A stretch of 64,000 nt of DNA, from contig CAJGCA010000002.1 of the NCBI GenBank assembly GCA_904501705.1, positions 1 through 64,000 of the forward strand, written 5' to 3'. The translations under genes were made by a program, and so were the position numbers. Origin of the DNA: Clostridiaceae bacterium. Its GTDB lineage: Bacteria > Bacillota > Clostridia > Oscillospirales > Acutalibacteraceae. A model generated the notes under the pieces. That model was not told the origin of the DNA, made no database searches, and worked only from the letters and a program-made list of their open reading frames with translations. Shown here in pieces: positions 7,536 to 15,053 of this stretch (position 1 is its first letter; the number at the start of each line of letters is the position of its first letter).

Positions 7536-7832
7536 TTACTGTGAAATTTCTGTCTGTCCGTGCTTCGCACAGTATTCCACCTTCTTCATCATGTACTCCG
7601 GCGTCTTGCCGGTCAGAAGAAAATAGCCGTAGCCCTGAAGGTCGGCGTCCTTCGGCAGAGAATAACGCCGCCTGATCCTGTTGTTCTTCGTCTTGTTCAG
7701 CACGACACGGCCATCTACCGCGCCCATCCACATATCCGGGTGCTGATAGTTGGAATAGACCAGCAGTTCGTGGCCGTCCATCTTTGCATCATAGAACTTT
7801 TGAAACTTGTTCTCGCCGTATGTCCAGGTCAT
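7536..7832 (-). CDS. Hypothetical protein
   Basis: 98 aa (MTWTYGENKFQKFYDAKMDG). Probably an alpha/beta fold with a basic centre (KNNRIRRRYS). Its ATG overlaps the stop of the upstream 38-aa gene by 4 nt. Unknown function. Confidence 0.6.
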   Translation of the reverse strand: MTWTYGENKFQKFYDAKMDGHELLVYSNYQHPDMWMGAVDGRVVLNKTKNNRIRRRYSLPKDADLQGYGYFLLTGKTPEYMMKKVEYCAKHGQTEISQ

Positions 7833-7945
7833 TCCTTTTCTCCTTTCTTCTTCGGCACAAAATCCGTGGCGCACCAGCCCCACACAATGCCGATCATCTT
7901 CGTGCAGTTCTTCCTATTGGCACAGTTCTTGCAGTCGCCGGACAT
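7829..7945 (-). CDS. Very small Cys-rich protein
   Basis: 38 aa: MSGDCKNCANRKNCTKM, then WCATDF and a Lys-rich tail. The tight CxxC-x4-C cluster suggests one bound metal ion. It overlaps the gene on each side by 1-4 nt, which supports it despite its size. Confidence 0.6.
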   Translation of the reverse strand: MSGDCKNCANRKNCTKMIGIVWGWCATDFVPKKKGEKE

Positions 7946-8190
7946 TATTCATTCTCCTCTCTGAAAAAGTAGATCCTGTCCTCGCGGCGACTCACTACAA
8001 CCGGGAGATGGTAGCGTCTGGCTGCCGTCTTGAAACAGGCCGCTTTTGAACCGGCGTTTTCCCCGTCCCGCAAAACGTATTGCGCGCATGGCAGACCGCT
8101 TTTCAAAAAGTCATGCAGTTCTTTGATGTTCCACCCGTACCCTGTTTGAACGTCGTTCATGGCCTCTTCCATTGAAACGGCAACAAACAT
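7945..8190 (-). CDS. Hypothetical protein
   Basis: 81 aa (MFVAVSMEEAMNDVQ). A helix with a WNIKELHDFLKSG segment is followed by a basic strand region. No motif recognised. The ATG at 8190 follows AAAAGGAGG. Confidence 0.6.
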   Translation of the reverse strand: MFVAVSMEEAMNDVQTGYGWNIKELHDFLKSGLPCAQYVLRDGENAGSKAACFKTAARRYHLPVVVSRREDRIYFFREENE

Positions 8191-8193
8191 ATT

Positions 8194-8838
8194 TCAGCCC
8201 TCCTTTTCTTTCATAATCTTCCGGCACTCGGTCTCGAAGTCTTTGTAAATGCGATCACCGACAAAGCCGGTGAAGTCCCGGACGGTATCACAGGCGGAGG
8301 CCGGGACGATGAACACGATCTCGTGACCATCCAGGTCGGTGTTTTCCCCCACCAGCGTCTCGTACCGGAAAGCGTTCCGGTACATGATTGCTACGTTCTT
8401 CACGGCGGAGAAAAATTCCTCGTCGGTGAGAGAAATTCCCTCGGTCAGAAGATCCTCACGGTAGCCGTAGTCGAACAGGGCGGTGACGGCCATGGCTTTC
8501 TCGCACTTGTACTCCACCACATACATGCAGAGGCCAGCGCCCTCCATCCAGTAGTTCTCGTACAGCTCCCGGGCGGAGCGGGGCAGCTCGTCAACGTCGT
8601 GGAACCCCCACGGATCAGTGCCGGGGATGTTGATGTCGCCACAGGCATTGCAGTAGTAGAACAGTTCCTCGTTCTTGTAGACTTCGTTCAGGCTCTTGGT
8701 GCGGTCGATCATGTATCCTTCGCCCTCCCACATTTCTCCGTAGGTTTTATACATGCCATCCCACCCGTCCTCGTCGTGGAGAATGGGCTGATCCTTCCAC
8801 TCGCAAAAGACCTCCATGGCGATGTAGTTCATGTTCAC
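8194..8838 (-). CDS. Acidic hypothetical protein
   Basis: 214 aa, strongly acidic and rich in Tyr/Trp, with a CNACGD knuckle near residue 70. No membrane segment or catalytic motif seen. The acidic, aromatic composition is shared by several proteins of this block and would fit DNA mimicry, but that is speculation. It overlaps the upstream gene by 4 nt. Confidence 0.6.
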   Translation of the reverse strand: MNMNYIAMEVFCEWKDQPILHDEDGWDGMYKTYGEMWEGEGYMIDRTKSLNEVYKNEELFYYCNACGDINIPGTDPWGFHDVDELPRSARELYENYWMEGAGLCMYVVEYKCEKAMAVTALFDYGYREDLLTEGISLTDEEFFSAVKNVAIMYRNAFRYETLVGENTDLDGHEIVFIVPASACDTVRDFTGFVGDRIYKDFETECRKIMKEKEG

Positions 8839-9176
8839 GCCTCCTTTTCAATTTTCACTATGTACAGATTGCCGTCGATCTCCACTTCAATATCATCCGA
8901 CAGCTCAAACTCGCAGTCGATGATAACGTCCCGGCTTCCATCCGGCGAAGTCCACACCACGTCGTCGTAGTAATTCTCTGTGCCGGAACACATATCATAG
9001 TTCATGGTGCTTCCATCGGCAAAGTGCGCGGTGAAGACCCCCTCACAATGGTGCGTGTTTGCGCCAGCTTCTTGCAGTTCTTCGTCCGTCATTTCTTCCA
9101 GGCTGTAGATGTGCAGGAGCCGGTTGATGCGGTCAAACTCGCTGGCCTTGATTTTTACGGTATCGGTGTAGGTCAC
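8835..9176 (-). CDS. Acidic hypothetical protein, GTG start
   Basis: 113 aa. The start is a GTG at 9176 overlapping the preceding stop (GTGA) and following GGAGG; a TTG 18 nt earlier is the alternative. The sequence opens TYTDTVKIKASEFDRINRLL and has a beta-rich, acidic second half. Confidence 0.55.
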   Translation of the reverse strand: MTYTDTVKIKASEFDRINRLLHIYSLEEMTDEELQEAGANTHHCEGVFTAHFADGSTMNYDMCSGTENYYDDVVWTSPDGSRDVIIDCEFELSDDIEVEIDGNLYIVKIEKEA

Positions 9177-9319
9177 GTTCCCGCCTCCTCCCAAAATTCT
9201 ACGTTCTTGATATGATCGTCCAGAAACAGGTCAATGTCCTCGACGCTTTCGGGAACACACACATAAAACACCGGCCCGATGGTCGGGTAGACTTTCACGG
9301 TCAGGTATTCGCCGCTCAT
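9173..9319 (-). CDS. Small hypothetical protein
   Basis: 48 aa (MSGEYLTVKVYPTIGPVF), one sheet followed by an acidic helix. The ATG at 9319 is 6 nt after AAAGGAGG. Its stop overlaps the next gene's GTG start. Confidence 0.6.
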   Translation of the reverse strand: MSGEYLTVKVYPTIGPVFYVCVPESVEDIDLFLDDHIKNVEFWEEAGT

Positions 9320-9321
9320 AT

Positions 9322-9522
9322 TCACACCTCCTTTGCAGGGAAAAGCCCTTTTTCAGTGACCTCGTGCCATTTTCTTTCTCTGGTGAAATAGTCCATGCCG
9401 AGAACATATTTTACGTTCGGACACACTTTGAGGAGTTCTTTGCAGTCCTTGGCGAACACGATGCCAAGCGGCCTTCGGTTTTCGTCGTAGCAGTCATATA
9501 GGATGTCTTGCGGGCTACGCAT
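9322..9522 (-). CDS. Small hypothetical protein
   Basis: 66 aa (MRSPQDILYDCYDENRRPLG). Alpha/beta pattern with a central KDCKELLKVCP segment. No family recognised. The ATG at 9522 follows GAAAGGAAG. Confidence 0.55.
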   Translation of the reverse strand: MRSPQDILYDCYDENRRPLGIVFAKDCKELLKVCPNVKYVLGMDYFTRERKWHEVTEKGLFPAKEV

Positions 9523-9537
9523 TTTCAGCACTTCCTT

Positions 9538-9702
9538 TCAGTTCTTGGCAACGGTCTCACAGAGAGCGGGGCAGTAGCGGACACAGTTAGTGTCATCCAC
9601 CACGCAACCGTCCTCCCGGAGATAGTATCTGTTCATGGCATTTGCGCCGGTGACGCAGATGCCGTACTTCTCCTTTGCTTCTTTCTTGGTGATCTCTTTC
9701 AT
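9538..9702 (-). CDS. Small Cys-containing protein
   Basis: 54 aa (MKEITKKEAKEKYGICVTGA). It has Cys residues in CVVDDTNCVRYCPALC that could bind a metal ion. The ATG at 9702 follows AAAGGAGAAA. Confidence 0.55.
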   Translation of the reverse strand: MKEITKKEAKEKYGICVTGANAMNRYYLREDGCVVDDTNCVRYCPALCETVAKN

Positions 9703-9723
9703 ACAGATTTCTCCTTTCATTCC

Positions 9724-9888
9724 TCACAGAATTTCTTTGTAGCCGTACCAATTCCCGTCATCCAGACGAACAGAAATTCCCTTGATGTACTCCACGGCTT
9801 CGATCTCAACAATCTGCATAGTTTTTTTGCTATGCTTTACAGTTACCTCGTCGCCGGGGTGAAGTTTCAGCGCGTCGATGTACCTCAT
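9724..9888 (-). CDS. Small beta-rich protein
   Basis: 54 aa (MRYIDALKLHPGDEVTVKHS). The GDEV...V.E...Y...V.LDDG pattern looks like a small SH3-like barrel. The ATG at 9888 follows AAAGGGGAA just after the stop of the upstream gene. Confidence 0.55.
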   Translation of the reverse strand: MRYIDALKLHPGDEVTVKHSKKTMQIVEIEAVEYIKGISVRLDDGNWYGYKEIL

Positions 9889-9902
9889 TGTCAGTTCCCC
9901 TT

Positions 9903-10052
9903 TCACAGTTCCCGCGCACGATTGACGCAGTAGGCATACACGGCGCAGTAGTCCTCGTTGGTGATGTTCATGTTGTCGGCGGCTTCCTCGATGATGTTTT
10001 CCAGCTCTTCCATCGTAATGGCCGCGTCGATTCTTTCTGCGTAGATGCTCAT
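9903..10052 (-). CDS. Small helical protein
   Basis: 49 aa (MSIYAERIDAAITMEELENI). Helical and acidic; the ending YCAVYAYCVNRAREL suggests a helix pair. Its ATG overlaps the upstream gene (ATGA) and shares a GGAGGCCCAGGC leader with the gene two positions upstream. Confidence 0.55.
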   Translation of the reverse strand: MSIYAERIDAAITMEELENIIEEAADNMNITNEDYCAVYAYCVNRAREL

Positions 10053-10237
10053 GCCTGGGCCTCCTCTTCGTCGAAGTATGCCTTAATGAAGTCACCAAAA
10101 CCGCAATCTTCCAGATCTTCACGGGTCAAAACCGTAAGAAGATCCTCGATGATCTCCGCATCGTCCCAATTGCTGCTTTGGCAGCCACCGATAAAAAGGT
10201 CAATAAGTTTCTCCACTTTCGTTTTGATATTCCTCAT
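10049..10237 (-). CDS. Small acidic protein
   Basis: 62 aa (MRNIKTKVEKLIDLFIGG). Helical, ending in EEEAQA. The 3' end encodes the ribosome site of the next gene (GGAGGCCCAGGC), as does the end of the 10234-10473 gene. Confidence 0.55.
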   Translation of the reverse strand: MRNIKTKVEKLIDLFIGGCQSSNWDDAEIIEDLLTVLTREDLEDCGFGDFIKAYFDEEEAQA

Positions 10238-10473
10238 GCCTGGGCCTCCTTTGCAAAATTGTTTACTTCTTCCCCAAAGTCACAGCCTTTCTCCTCAATC
10301 AGCCATTGAACAGTTTTCTTTAGTTCTTCAAGCTCAAAGGGCAGAAGAAACCACCGGCATCCCTTGTCTTTATACCAGAAGCGCGGTTTTCCATTTACCA
10401 GATCATACCGAACAATGCGGCTTTCAAACCGCAAAATATGTCCGGTCTCGAAATTGTATGAGAACATTCCCAT
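10234..10473 (-). CDS. Hypothetical protein
   Basis: 79 aa (MGMFSYNFETGHILRFESRI). A beta-rich first half with Trp/Phe (KPRFWYKDKGCRWFLL) and a helical acidic second half ending KEAQA. No family recognised. The ATG at 10473 follows AGGAGAGG. Confidence 0.55.
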   Translation of the reverse strand: MGMFSYNFETGHILRFESRIVRYDLVNGKPRFWYKDKGCRWFLLPFELEELKKTVQWLIEEKGCDFGEEVNNFAKEAQA

Positions 10474-10474
10474 T

Positions 10475-10768
10475 TCAATCCTCTCCTTCCTCGGCGGTGC
10501 CGAATTTGCCGTCAAAGAGCATATCCGCGACGGCAATGTACAGTTCGTCGATCTTCTGCTCCTGCGTTTTCGTCAGGTTCTTGCTGTGGTATTTAAACCA
10601 CATCTTGAAACTGTCCATGGTGTCCATGAAGATGTTTCGCGCTTCGTCGTACAGCTCGCACGTCTCGCGCTCGTCCATGCTCACGTACCGGCTTCCTTCT
10701 ACGCGCCGCGCAGAGATTTGAAGCTCGTATTCCTGGCCGTTCACGGTGATTGTTTTGTGCATCTTCAT
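10475..10768 (-). CDS. Hypothetical protein
   Basis: 97 aa (MKMHKTITVNGQEYELQIS). An N-terminal two-strand element is followed by two long helices. It overlaps the upstream gene by 4 nt. Unknown function. Confidence 0.55.
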   Translation of the reverse strand: MKMHKTITVNGQEYELQISARRVEGSRYVSMDERETCELYDEARNIFMDTMDSFKMWFKYHSKNLTKTQEQKIDELYIAVADMLFDGKFGTAEEGED

Positions 10769-10932
10769 GCCTCCTTGTCGTGGATGACATAGAACACAAG
10801 GGCCGCAGACCGTTCCTCTACCGTTACGGCCACGCCCTGCCGTTCATACTTCCTCAGAAGTTTGTCGCGCTCCTTCTCCGTGCGGCAGATGTACGGATTG
10901 CCGCCGCTCTCATACCGGAAGTGATACCACAT
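10765..10932 (-). CDS. Small hypothetical protein
   Basis: 55 aa (MWYHFRYESGGNPYICRTEK). Basic and strand-rich with one helix (EKERDKLLRKYER). The ATG at 10932 follows AAAGGAGGGG, part of the recurring intergenic linker. Confidence 0.55.
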   Translation of the reverse strand: MWYHFRYESGGNPYICRTEKERDKLLRKYERQGVAVTVEERSAALVFYVIHDKEA

Positions 10933-10959
10933 ATATCCGCCCCTCCTTTGTGCAGATCG

Positions 10960-11145
10960 TCAGAAGAAAACCAGTTCAGAAAGAACGATCTTCCCCTCGC
11001 CCGTTTCTTCTTCTCCGTCCGTGTCGGCGTACACGGTAAAAGCATCACCGTCGTATTCGCCCAGATCGTCCCGGAAAACCACCGGCCAGTCGCCGTACAG
11101 TTCCAGTCGCTCCCGTAGTTCTTTGATAAGTTCGGAAACCTTCAT
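10960..11145 (-). CDS. Small hypothetical protein
   Basis: 61 aa (MKVSELIKELRERLELYGDW). The pattern 'M.V.ELI..L...L..YGD.PV.' is common in phage proteins of unknown function. It is the first gene after the operon-start repeat near 11165. Confidence 0.6.
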   Translation of the reverse strand: MKVSELIKELRERLELYGDWPVVFRDDLGEYDGDAFTVYADTDGEEETGEGKIVLSELVFF

Positions 11146-11160
11146 CCGGCCCACTCCTTT

Positions 11161-11202
11161 CAATGAATAATGAATGGCAGCGCCCCAAAAAGTCCGTCAA
11201 TT
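11161..11202 (-). repeat. Operon-start repeat, copy 2
   Basis: On the minus strand, TTGACGGACTTTTTGGGGCGC then CATTCATTATTC, directly before the ribosome site of the 10960-11145 gene. A hairpin (GCACAA AGA TTGTGC) lies just upstream. Confidence 0.55.
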
Positions 11203-11532
11203 TGCACAAAGATTGTGCTGATTTTTATGGCACTGGATCACCGTGAACGCCGCATCCTGGACTTCCTCGTAGCAGTCAATGGGCCGGTCTCTGTATTCGT
11301 CCACCACTTCATCCATGAGAGGTCGAAACTCTTCCACCGTGAGGCCGAACACGGCCTTGAAGTCCTCCGCCGTGGAGTAGTAGTTGACGGTAAATTCCTC
11401 CACATCCATGCGGTTGAAGATTTCCTGTTGCTCCATGAAAGCGTTGTACAGTTCTTCGGCGGTCAGCTCGATCTCGATTTCGTCACAGCCAAACACGATG
11501 TTTTTGTCGTGTGGTTTTCTGTAGATTTTCAT
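11197..11532 (-). CDS. Acidic hypothetical protein
   Basis: 111 aa (MKIYRKPHDKNIVFGCDEIE), acidic and helical after residue 20, with VEEF repeated near residues 42 and 65. The ATG at 11532 follows AAAGGAGC. Unknown function. Confidence 0.6.
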   Translation of the reverse strand: MKIYRKPHDKNIVFGCDEIEIELTAEELYNAFMEQQEIFNRMDVEEFTVNYYSTAEDFKAVFGLTVEEFRPLMDEVVDEYRDRPIDCYEEVQDAAFTVIQCHKNQHNLCAN

Positions 11533-11546
11533 GTTGTCAGCTCCTT

Positions 11547-11768
11547 TCAATCGGTGGTGTGATCGCATGAGTCCCGAATGTCTTCAAGGAAAACCGTTTT
11601 TGCCTTTATGCTGTCCACCTTCCATCCGGCTTTGTTCAATCTGCCCCACACATAGCTGTGTGCCTGATCGTAGGAATAGGCGGCGACATATCTTTCCGAC
11701 GTGTCATGCAGCGGCGGCTCCATAAACCGCTCTCTGGTTGCCTCTATCGTGAATTTCCAAACGTACAT
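11547..11768 (-). CDS. Hypothetical protein
   Basis: 73 aa (MYVWKFTIEATRERFMEPPL). An aromatic-rich alpha/beta pattern with AAYSYDQAHSYVWGRL. No family recognised. It is preceded by the intergenic linker (copy at 11776-11801). Confidence 0.6.
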   Translation of the reverse strand: MYVWKFTIEATRERFMEPPLHDTSERYVAAYSYDQAHSYVWGRLNKAGWKVDSIKAKTVFLEDIRDSCDHTTD

Positions 11769-11795
11769 CGCTTTGCCTCTCCTTTGTACAGATTT

Positions 11796-12200
11796 TCAAA
11801 ACTGGGCGGTGACTTCCGCCACTTCTTCCTTGATCTTCTCGATGATATCCGCCGTCAGTTCGATCTCGTCATTCCAGCTTTCGTCAATCGTCGCGCACTG
11901 AGACAGCATGGACGCCACGCCCCCGATCACCATGCAGACCATGAACGCCTCCGGATCGTCGAACGGGTTCCAGCGGTGCTCCCCAAAGTTGCCATTCTCA
12001 TACTCCCAATATTCCCCGGCCTCGTCCCACCACTCTTTGATGTAGTCTTTCGCCTCGGCCCTGGAATACGTGCAGGTGCCGTCTGCGTTCATGCGCTCGG
12101 TCAAGGTATACGCAAGGTCACAGGAATAAACCGTCTGACCCTCGTAGCTGTCCAGCGCGTCGATGATCGTGTCCCGGCAGTAATCGCTGAAGTTCTCCAT
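11796..12200 (-). CDS. Acidic hypothetical protein
   Basis: 134 aa (MENFSDYCRDTIIDALDSYE). Helical, very acidic, Trp-rich centre (KEWWDEAGEYWEYE), then a short hydrophobic stretch near residues 87-100 that is too weak to call a membrane segment. No known family. Confidence 0.6.
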   Translation of the reverse strand: MENFSDYCRDTIIDALDSYEGQTVYSCDLAYTLTERMNADGTCTYSRAEAKDYIKEWWDEAGEYWEYENGNFGEHRWNPFDDPEAFMVCMVIGGVASMLSQCATIDESWNDEIELTADIIEKIKEEVAEVTAQF

Positions 12201-12228
12201 TATATGTGCGTCTCCTTTCTACAGCTCT

Positions 12229-12432
12229 TCACGCCTCGATGTAGTCAAGGCTCGTTTCCTGGTGCATCAGCCAATCCATCAAAAGGATTTCCACGCTGGC
12301 TACGTCCGTCGCGTCCCCAGCCTCATAGGCGAAGTCCCGCGCCTGTTCTTCATCGTCAAAGTAGTGGTCGCTCTCCGCGCCGTCATTGAAAACAACGCGG
12401 GCGATATAGTCATACCGTTCCGCAATCGTCAT
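12229..12432 (-). CDS. Hypothetical protein, paralogue A
   Basis: 67 aa (MTIAERYDYIARVVFNDGAE). It aligns along its whole length with the 12721-12927 product: both have a YxxxxRVxxxxGxES strand pair, a D.EEAR helix and a closing WLM/WYW segment. Function unknown. Its ATG overlaps the upstream stop. Confidence 0.6.
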   Translation of the reverse strand: MTIAERYDYIARVVFNDGAESDHYFDDEEQARDFAYEAGDATDVASVEILLMDWLMHQETSLDYIEA

Positions 12433-12695
12433 ACATCCGCACCACCTTTCTGTAGTTCTTCCAGCCGCGCACAAAGGGCGGCAATCTCGGCGTTTGCCTT
12501 TTCTGTCCAGCCGCGAACAAGCTCCCGGTATGCCTCGTGCGCGGTTGCGTCATACTCGCCGGAAAATCCGTGCTCCATGTGATAGCGGCGCATTTCCGCC
12601 TCCCGGTTGATGCTGGCGTCGATGTTTTCTTCGCGCTTCATGTTGTCCTGGCGTAGTGCCCAAATGCGGCCCTTGATTTTGTCAATCTCTGTCAT
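12429..12695 (-). CDS. Coiled-coil hypothetical protein
   Basis: 88 aa (MTEIDKIKGRIWALRQDNMK). Heptad-like, almost all helical, ending LEELQKGGADV, where the last codons double as the ribosome site of the next gene. It sits between two paralogous genes. Confidence 0.6.
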   Translation of the reverse strand: MTEIDKIKGRIWALRQDNMKREENIDASINREAEMRRYHMEHGFSGEYDATAHEAYRELVRGWTEKANAEIAALCARLEELQKGGADV

Positions 12696-12720
12696 GCCCG
12701 CGCCACCTTTCTGTAGTTCT

Positions 12721-12927
12721 TCAGTCGAACCATTGGCTGTCAATGCGAACATCATTTCTCCAATACCAGTCGATTAGAAAAAGCTCCCATCCGGCCATCG
12801 GGACAATGCCGTTGTCGTCCAAATCATCGACATACTCCCGCGCTTCCTCCACGGTATCAAAGGTTTTTTCGCTTTCGGAACCGTTCTCGTAGGTAACGCG
12901 AACCATAAAGGAATATCGCTCTTTCAT
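12721..12927 (-). CDS. Hypothetical protein, paralogue B
   Basis: 68 aa (MKERYSFMVRVTYENGSESE). A diverged duplicate of the 12229-12432 product (shared RV..NGSES and EEAREY patterns). The duplicated unit includes the linker with the ribosome site. Confidence 0.6.
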   Translation of the reverse strand: MKERYSFMVRVTYENGSESEKTFDTVEEAREYVDDLDDNGIVPMAGWELFLIDWYWRNDVRIDSQWFD

Positions 12928-12938
12928 TTTCTTCTCCT

Positions 12939-13073
12939 TTACTCCCGCACCTTTTTTGCGCCAGTCTTCACGTCATAGAGCAGACGCAGCCCGGTGAATT
13001 TGTTTTCAAACTCGATGATGCCGTTTCCGTGATCCCGGAAGAACGCAAAGCCGCTTTTATAAATGCTATCCAT
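12939..13073 (-). CDS. Small hypothetical protein
   Basis: 44 aa (MDSIYKSGFAFFRDHGNGII), strand-rich with a basic end. Supported by spacing and by the linker (CTACAGAAAAGAGG) upstream. No family recognised. Confidence 0.5.
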   Translation of the reverse strand: MDSIYKSGFAFFRDHGNGIIEFENKFTGLRLLYDVKTGAKKVRE

Positions 13074-13099
13074 ATTGTCAACCTCTTTTCTGTAGATCT

Positions 13100-13813
13100 T
13101 CAGACGGCCTCGTACTCGCAGACGGTGACGCACCTGGTGTTGCTGATACGGTACATTACCACGTCCTCGGGCTTGCACCCGGCAGCGTCGGCAATTTCTT
13201 TTCGGATGCCTTCATCGTGCCGGTCGTGGCAGTAAACCGTCCAGCCGGAAATATCCTCGGGATCGTCCGGCTCCTTTTCTCCCTCGTCAACCATCCACTC
13301 CGTTCCCGTGTTGAAATACTCCGTTTCAAAGTTTTTCAGTGCTTCACGGTTCCACTCGTCCACGGGATAGAAAACGTCGTTCCAATCGCCTTGGCAGCAT
13401 CCCCGGATCGTCGTGTGATCGTACTTTTTCCCCAGCACGATAGACGCCACGGCGCACAGAATATCGTCATCGTCGCGCCCGTTTCGACGGCCAAAGCCGT
13501 ATTCCTGGATAAGTTCGCACAGCTCTTTTACTTCCTTTGTGCTGTACCGCTCTTTGTGCGCCGGATAGAGCAAGTCCTGGATCGCGGCAGTACGATTTTT
13601 ATACCAGTTGTTTTTCCCATACCGTTCAAAATCGTCCAGCACGTCGGCCAGCTCTTCAGCTTCCAGCACGTCATACACGCGCCGAAAATCCGGGTTCCAG
13701 TGCTCTTTATAGTCCCGGTTCCCGGCCACGGTGATATCTTCCGGCCAGCACGAATCGAAAAAGAGCGGGCTTTCCTGATACTCGGGGTTGATTTGTCTTG
13801 CATACACTTTCAT
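13100..13813 (-). CDS. Hypothetical protein
   Basis: 237 aa, one of the largest products of the block. MKVYARQINPEYQESPLFF opens it. The middle is helical and carries GFGRRNGRDDDD, then a GCCQGDWNDVFYP segment. The last 45 residues look like a separate small alpha/beta domain (GWTVYCHDRHD...). Function unknown; no motif I can name. Confidence 0.6.
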   Translation of the reverse strand: MKVYARQINPEYQESPLFFDSCWPEDITVAGNRDYKEHWNPDFRRVYDVLEAEELADVLDDFERYGKNNWYKNRTAAIQDLLYPAHKERYSTKEVKELCELIQEYGFGRRNGRDDDDILCAVASIVLGKKYDHTTIRGCCQGDWNDVFYPVDEWNREALKNFETEYFNTGTEWMVDEGEKEPDDPEDISGWTVYCHDRHDEGIRKEIADAAGCKPEDVVMYRISNTRCVTVCEYEAV

Positions 13814-13837
13814 TTTTTAGCCTCCTTTGTGCAGTTC

Positions 13838-14107
13838 TCAGCGGGACAGGAGGTCGTAAACCTCCCACGTTTCATAGCGCAGCACCCCGCACTCCTCGCC
13901 GCACCACCGCCGGGTTCCGTCCCACATGGGGCCGCAGTACCCGTCAAATACCGGGCGGTTGTCCAGCTCTTCCCGGTGTACCCATCCACCCCGCGCCCGA
14001 GCCTCGCTCTCGTCCGCAGAGCGGATGGCCGTCAGCTTTTCGGCTTCTTCCACGGTCATTCTCTGCCCGTTGCGCGGGCCGCCCACAAATTCACAGTACA
14101 TCTTCAT
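13838..14107 (-). CDS. Conserved phage protein, GGPRNGQ type
   Basis: 89 aa. MKMYCEFVGGPRNGQRMT resembles short phage proteins starting with a 'GGP.(D/N)G' turn. A later CGPMWDGTRRWCGEECG cluster holds three Cys. Function unknown. Confidence 0.6.
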   Translation of the reverse strand: MKMYCEFVGGPRNGQRMTVEEAEKLTAIRSADESEARARGGWVHREELDNRPVFDGYCGPMWDGTRRWCGEECGVLRYETWEVYDLLSR

Positions 14108-14209
14108 TTTTTGTTCCTCTTTTCTGTAGATTTTAATACGGCCTGTCTCGTCAGTACCGGGCGGCCATTCCCGGCAGACGCGCCGCCTCCCTCGGCGCGT
14201 TTCGACTTT

Positions 14210-14539
14210 TTATGCCTGTTTGATAAACTCGGCCAGCAGTTCACGCATGGCCGCCTTGCGTTCCTCATAGGGCGCTTTCCACATCATTTCATCGTTGATC
14301 TTTCTCGCCCTGGCTTCAAATTCGCAGATGTTGTTTGCAGTTCTCCCCACCATGCCCCGGTAGCCGGTGCAGATCGTCAGGCCGTCCACGATGTAAACAT
14401 CAAAGTTCCAGCCGTAGACGCCGCAGGTGTACGCAACCGGCTTCTCAAAGGTCAAAAGATTTTGCAGATCGCAATACCCGGCGGACACCACGCGCCCGCC
14501 CTGCTCCCGGATTGCCTTTGCCGTAGTTTTGAATTTCAT
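14210..14539 (-). CDS. Hypothetical protein
   Basis: 109 aa (MKFKTTAKAIREQGGRVVSA). Beta-rich N-terminal half (YTCGVYGWNFDVYIVDG) and a helical C-terminus. No family recognised. A GC-rich inverted repeat (CGCGCCG/CGGCGCG) lies just after its stop. Confidence 0.6.
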   Translation of the reverse strand: MKFKTTAKAIREQGGRVVSAGYCDLQNLLTFEKPVAYTCGVYGWNFDVYIVDGLTICTGYRGMVGRTANNICEFEARARKINDEMMWKAPYEERKAAMRELLAEFIKQA

Positions 14540-14573
14540 TTGTAAAACCTCCGTTTCTTTTTTGTGTGGATTT

Positions 14574-14726
14574 TTATATTTTGAATATGTGCGTTGGCTT
14601 TGCTTTGTTCTCAGTTACGGCGACGAAAACGCCCCGCGCCTGGACAATTTGCGCCGCATACGCTCGAGCCTCGTCCAGCGTGGCGAAAATGTGGCCGCGT
14701 TTTGTGTCGTGTACTTTGAAACTCAT
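14574..14726 (-). CDS. Small hypothetical protein
   Basis: 50 aa (MSFKVHDTKRGHIFATLDEA). A two-strand, one-helix pattern with basic ends, like the small proteins next to it. The ATG at 14726 follows GGAGGG. Confidence 0.55.
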   Translation of the reverse strand: MSFKVHDTKRGHIFATLDEARAYAAQIVQARGVFVAVTENKAKPTHIFKI

Positions 14727-14740
14727 GTTTTACCCTCCAA

Positions 14741-14875
14741 TCACGCAAGCTGGAGAATATTTTCCCCATAGATTCCATAGAGCGTCCGGGCCGCGCTTTT
14801 CCGCGTCCGCCCCCACTCCGCTCGAGTGAATTTTTCGCCGTTTTTCAGAATAATCGTGAAAACATGAACTCGCAT
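14741..14875 (-). CDS. Small basic protein
   Basis: 44 aa (MRVHVFTIILKNGEKFTRAE), basic centre (WGRTRKSAAR). The ATG at 14875 lies after AAAGAGG in a copy of the intergenic linker. Confidence 0.5.
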   Translation of the reverse strand: MRVHVFTIILKNGEKFTRAEWGRTRKSAARTLYGIYGENILQLA

Positions 14876-14931
14876 AGAATTGTTGACCTCTTTTCTACAG
14901 ATTTTTATGGTTGAAAGTTCGCGCAAAAAAA

Positions 14932-14950
14932 CCGGGGCATTTTGCCCCGG
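14932..14950 (-). terminator. Rho-independent terminator
   Basis: 7-bp stem CCGGGGC/GCCCCGG with a T7 tract on the minus strand. It ends the short transcript carrying the 15054 and 15356 genes, so genes left of here need another promoter. Confidence 0.8.
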
Positions 14951-15053
14951 CCCTTTTGTCCGAATTTTCTTTTTTCGCTTGTCCTGGATCGTTGCGCGGG
15001 GTGTCGGCGTGTTCCAGCCGTAGCCGGTGAGCGCACCCCGCGCCCGTTTTCCG

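Noticed and set aside
13217..14545. 442-codon open frame on the plus strand
   Set aside because: Antisense to several tightly packed minus-strand genes, no ribosome site, Pro/Arg/Ser/His-rich shadow composition.
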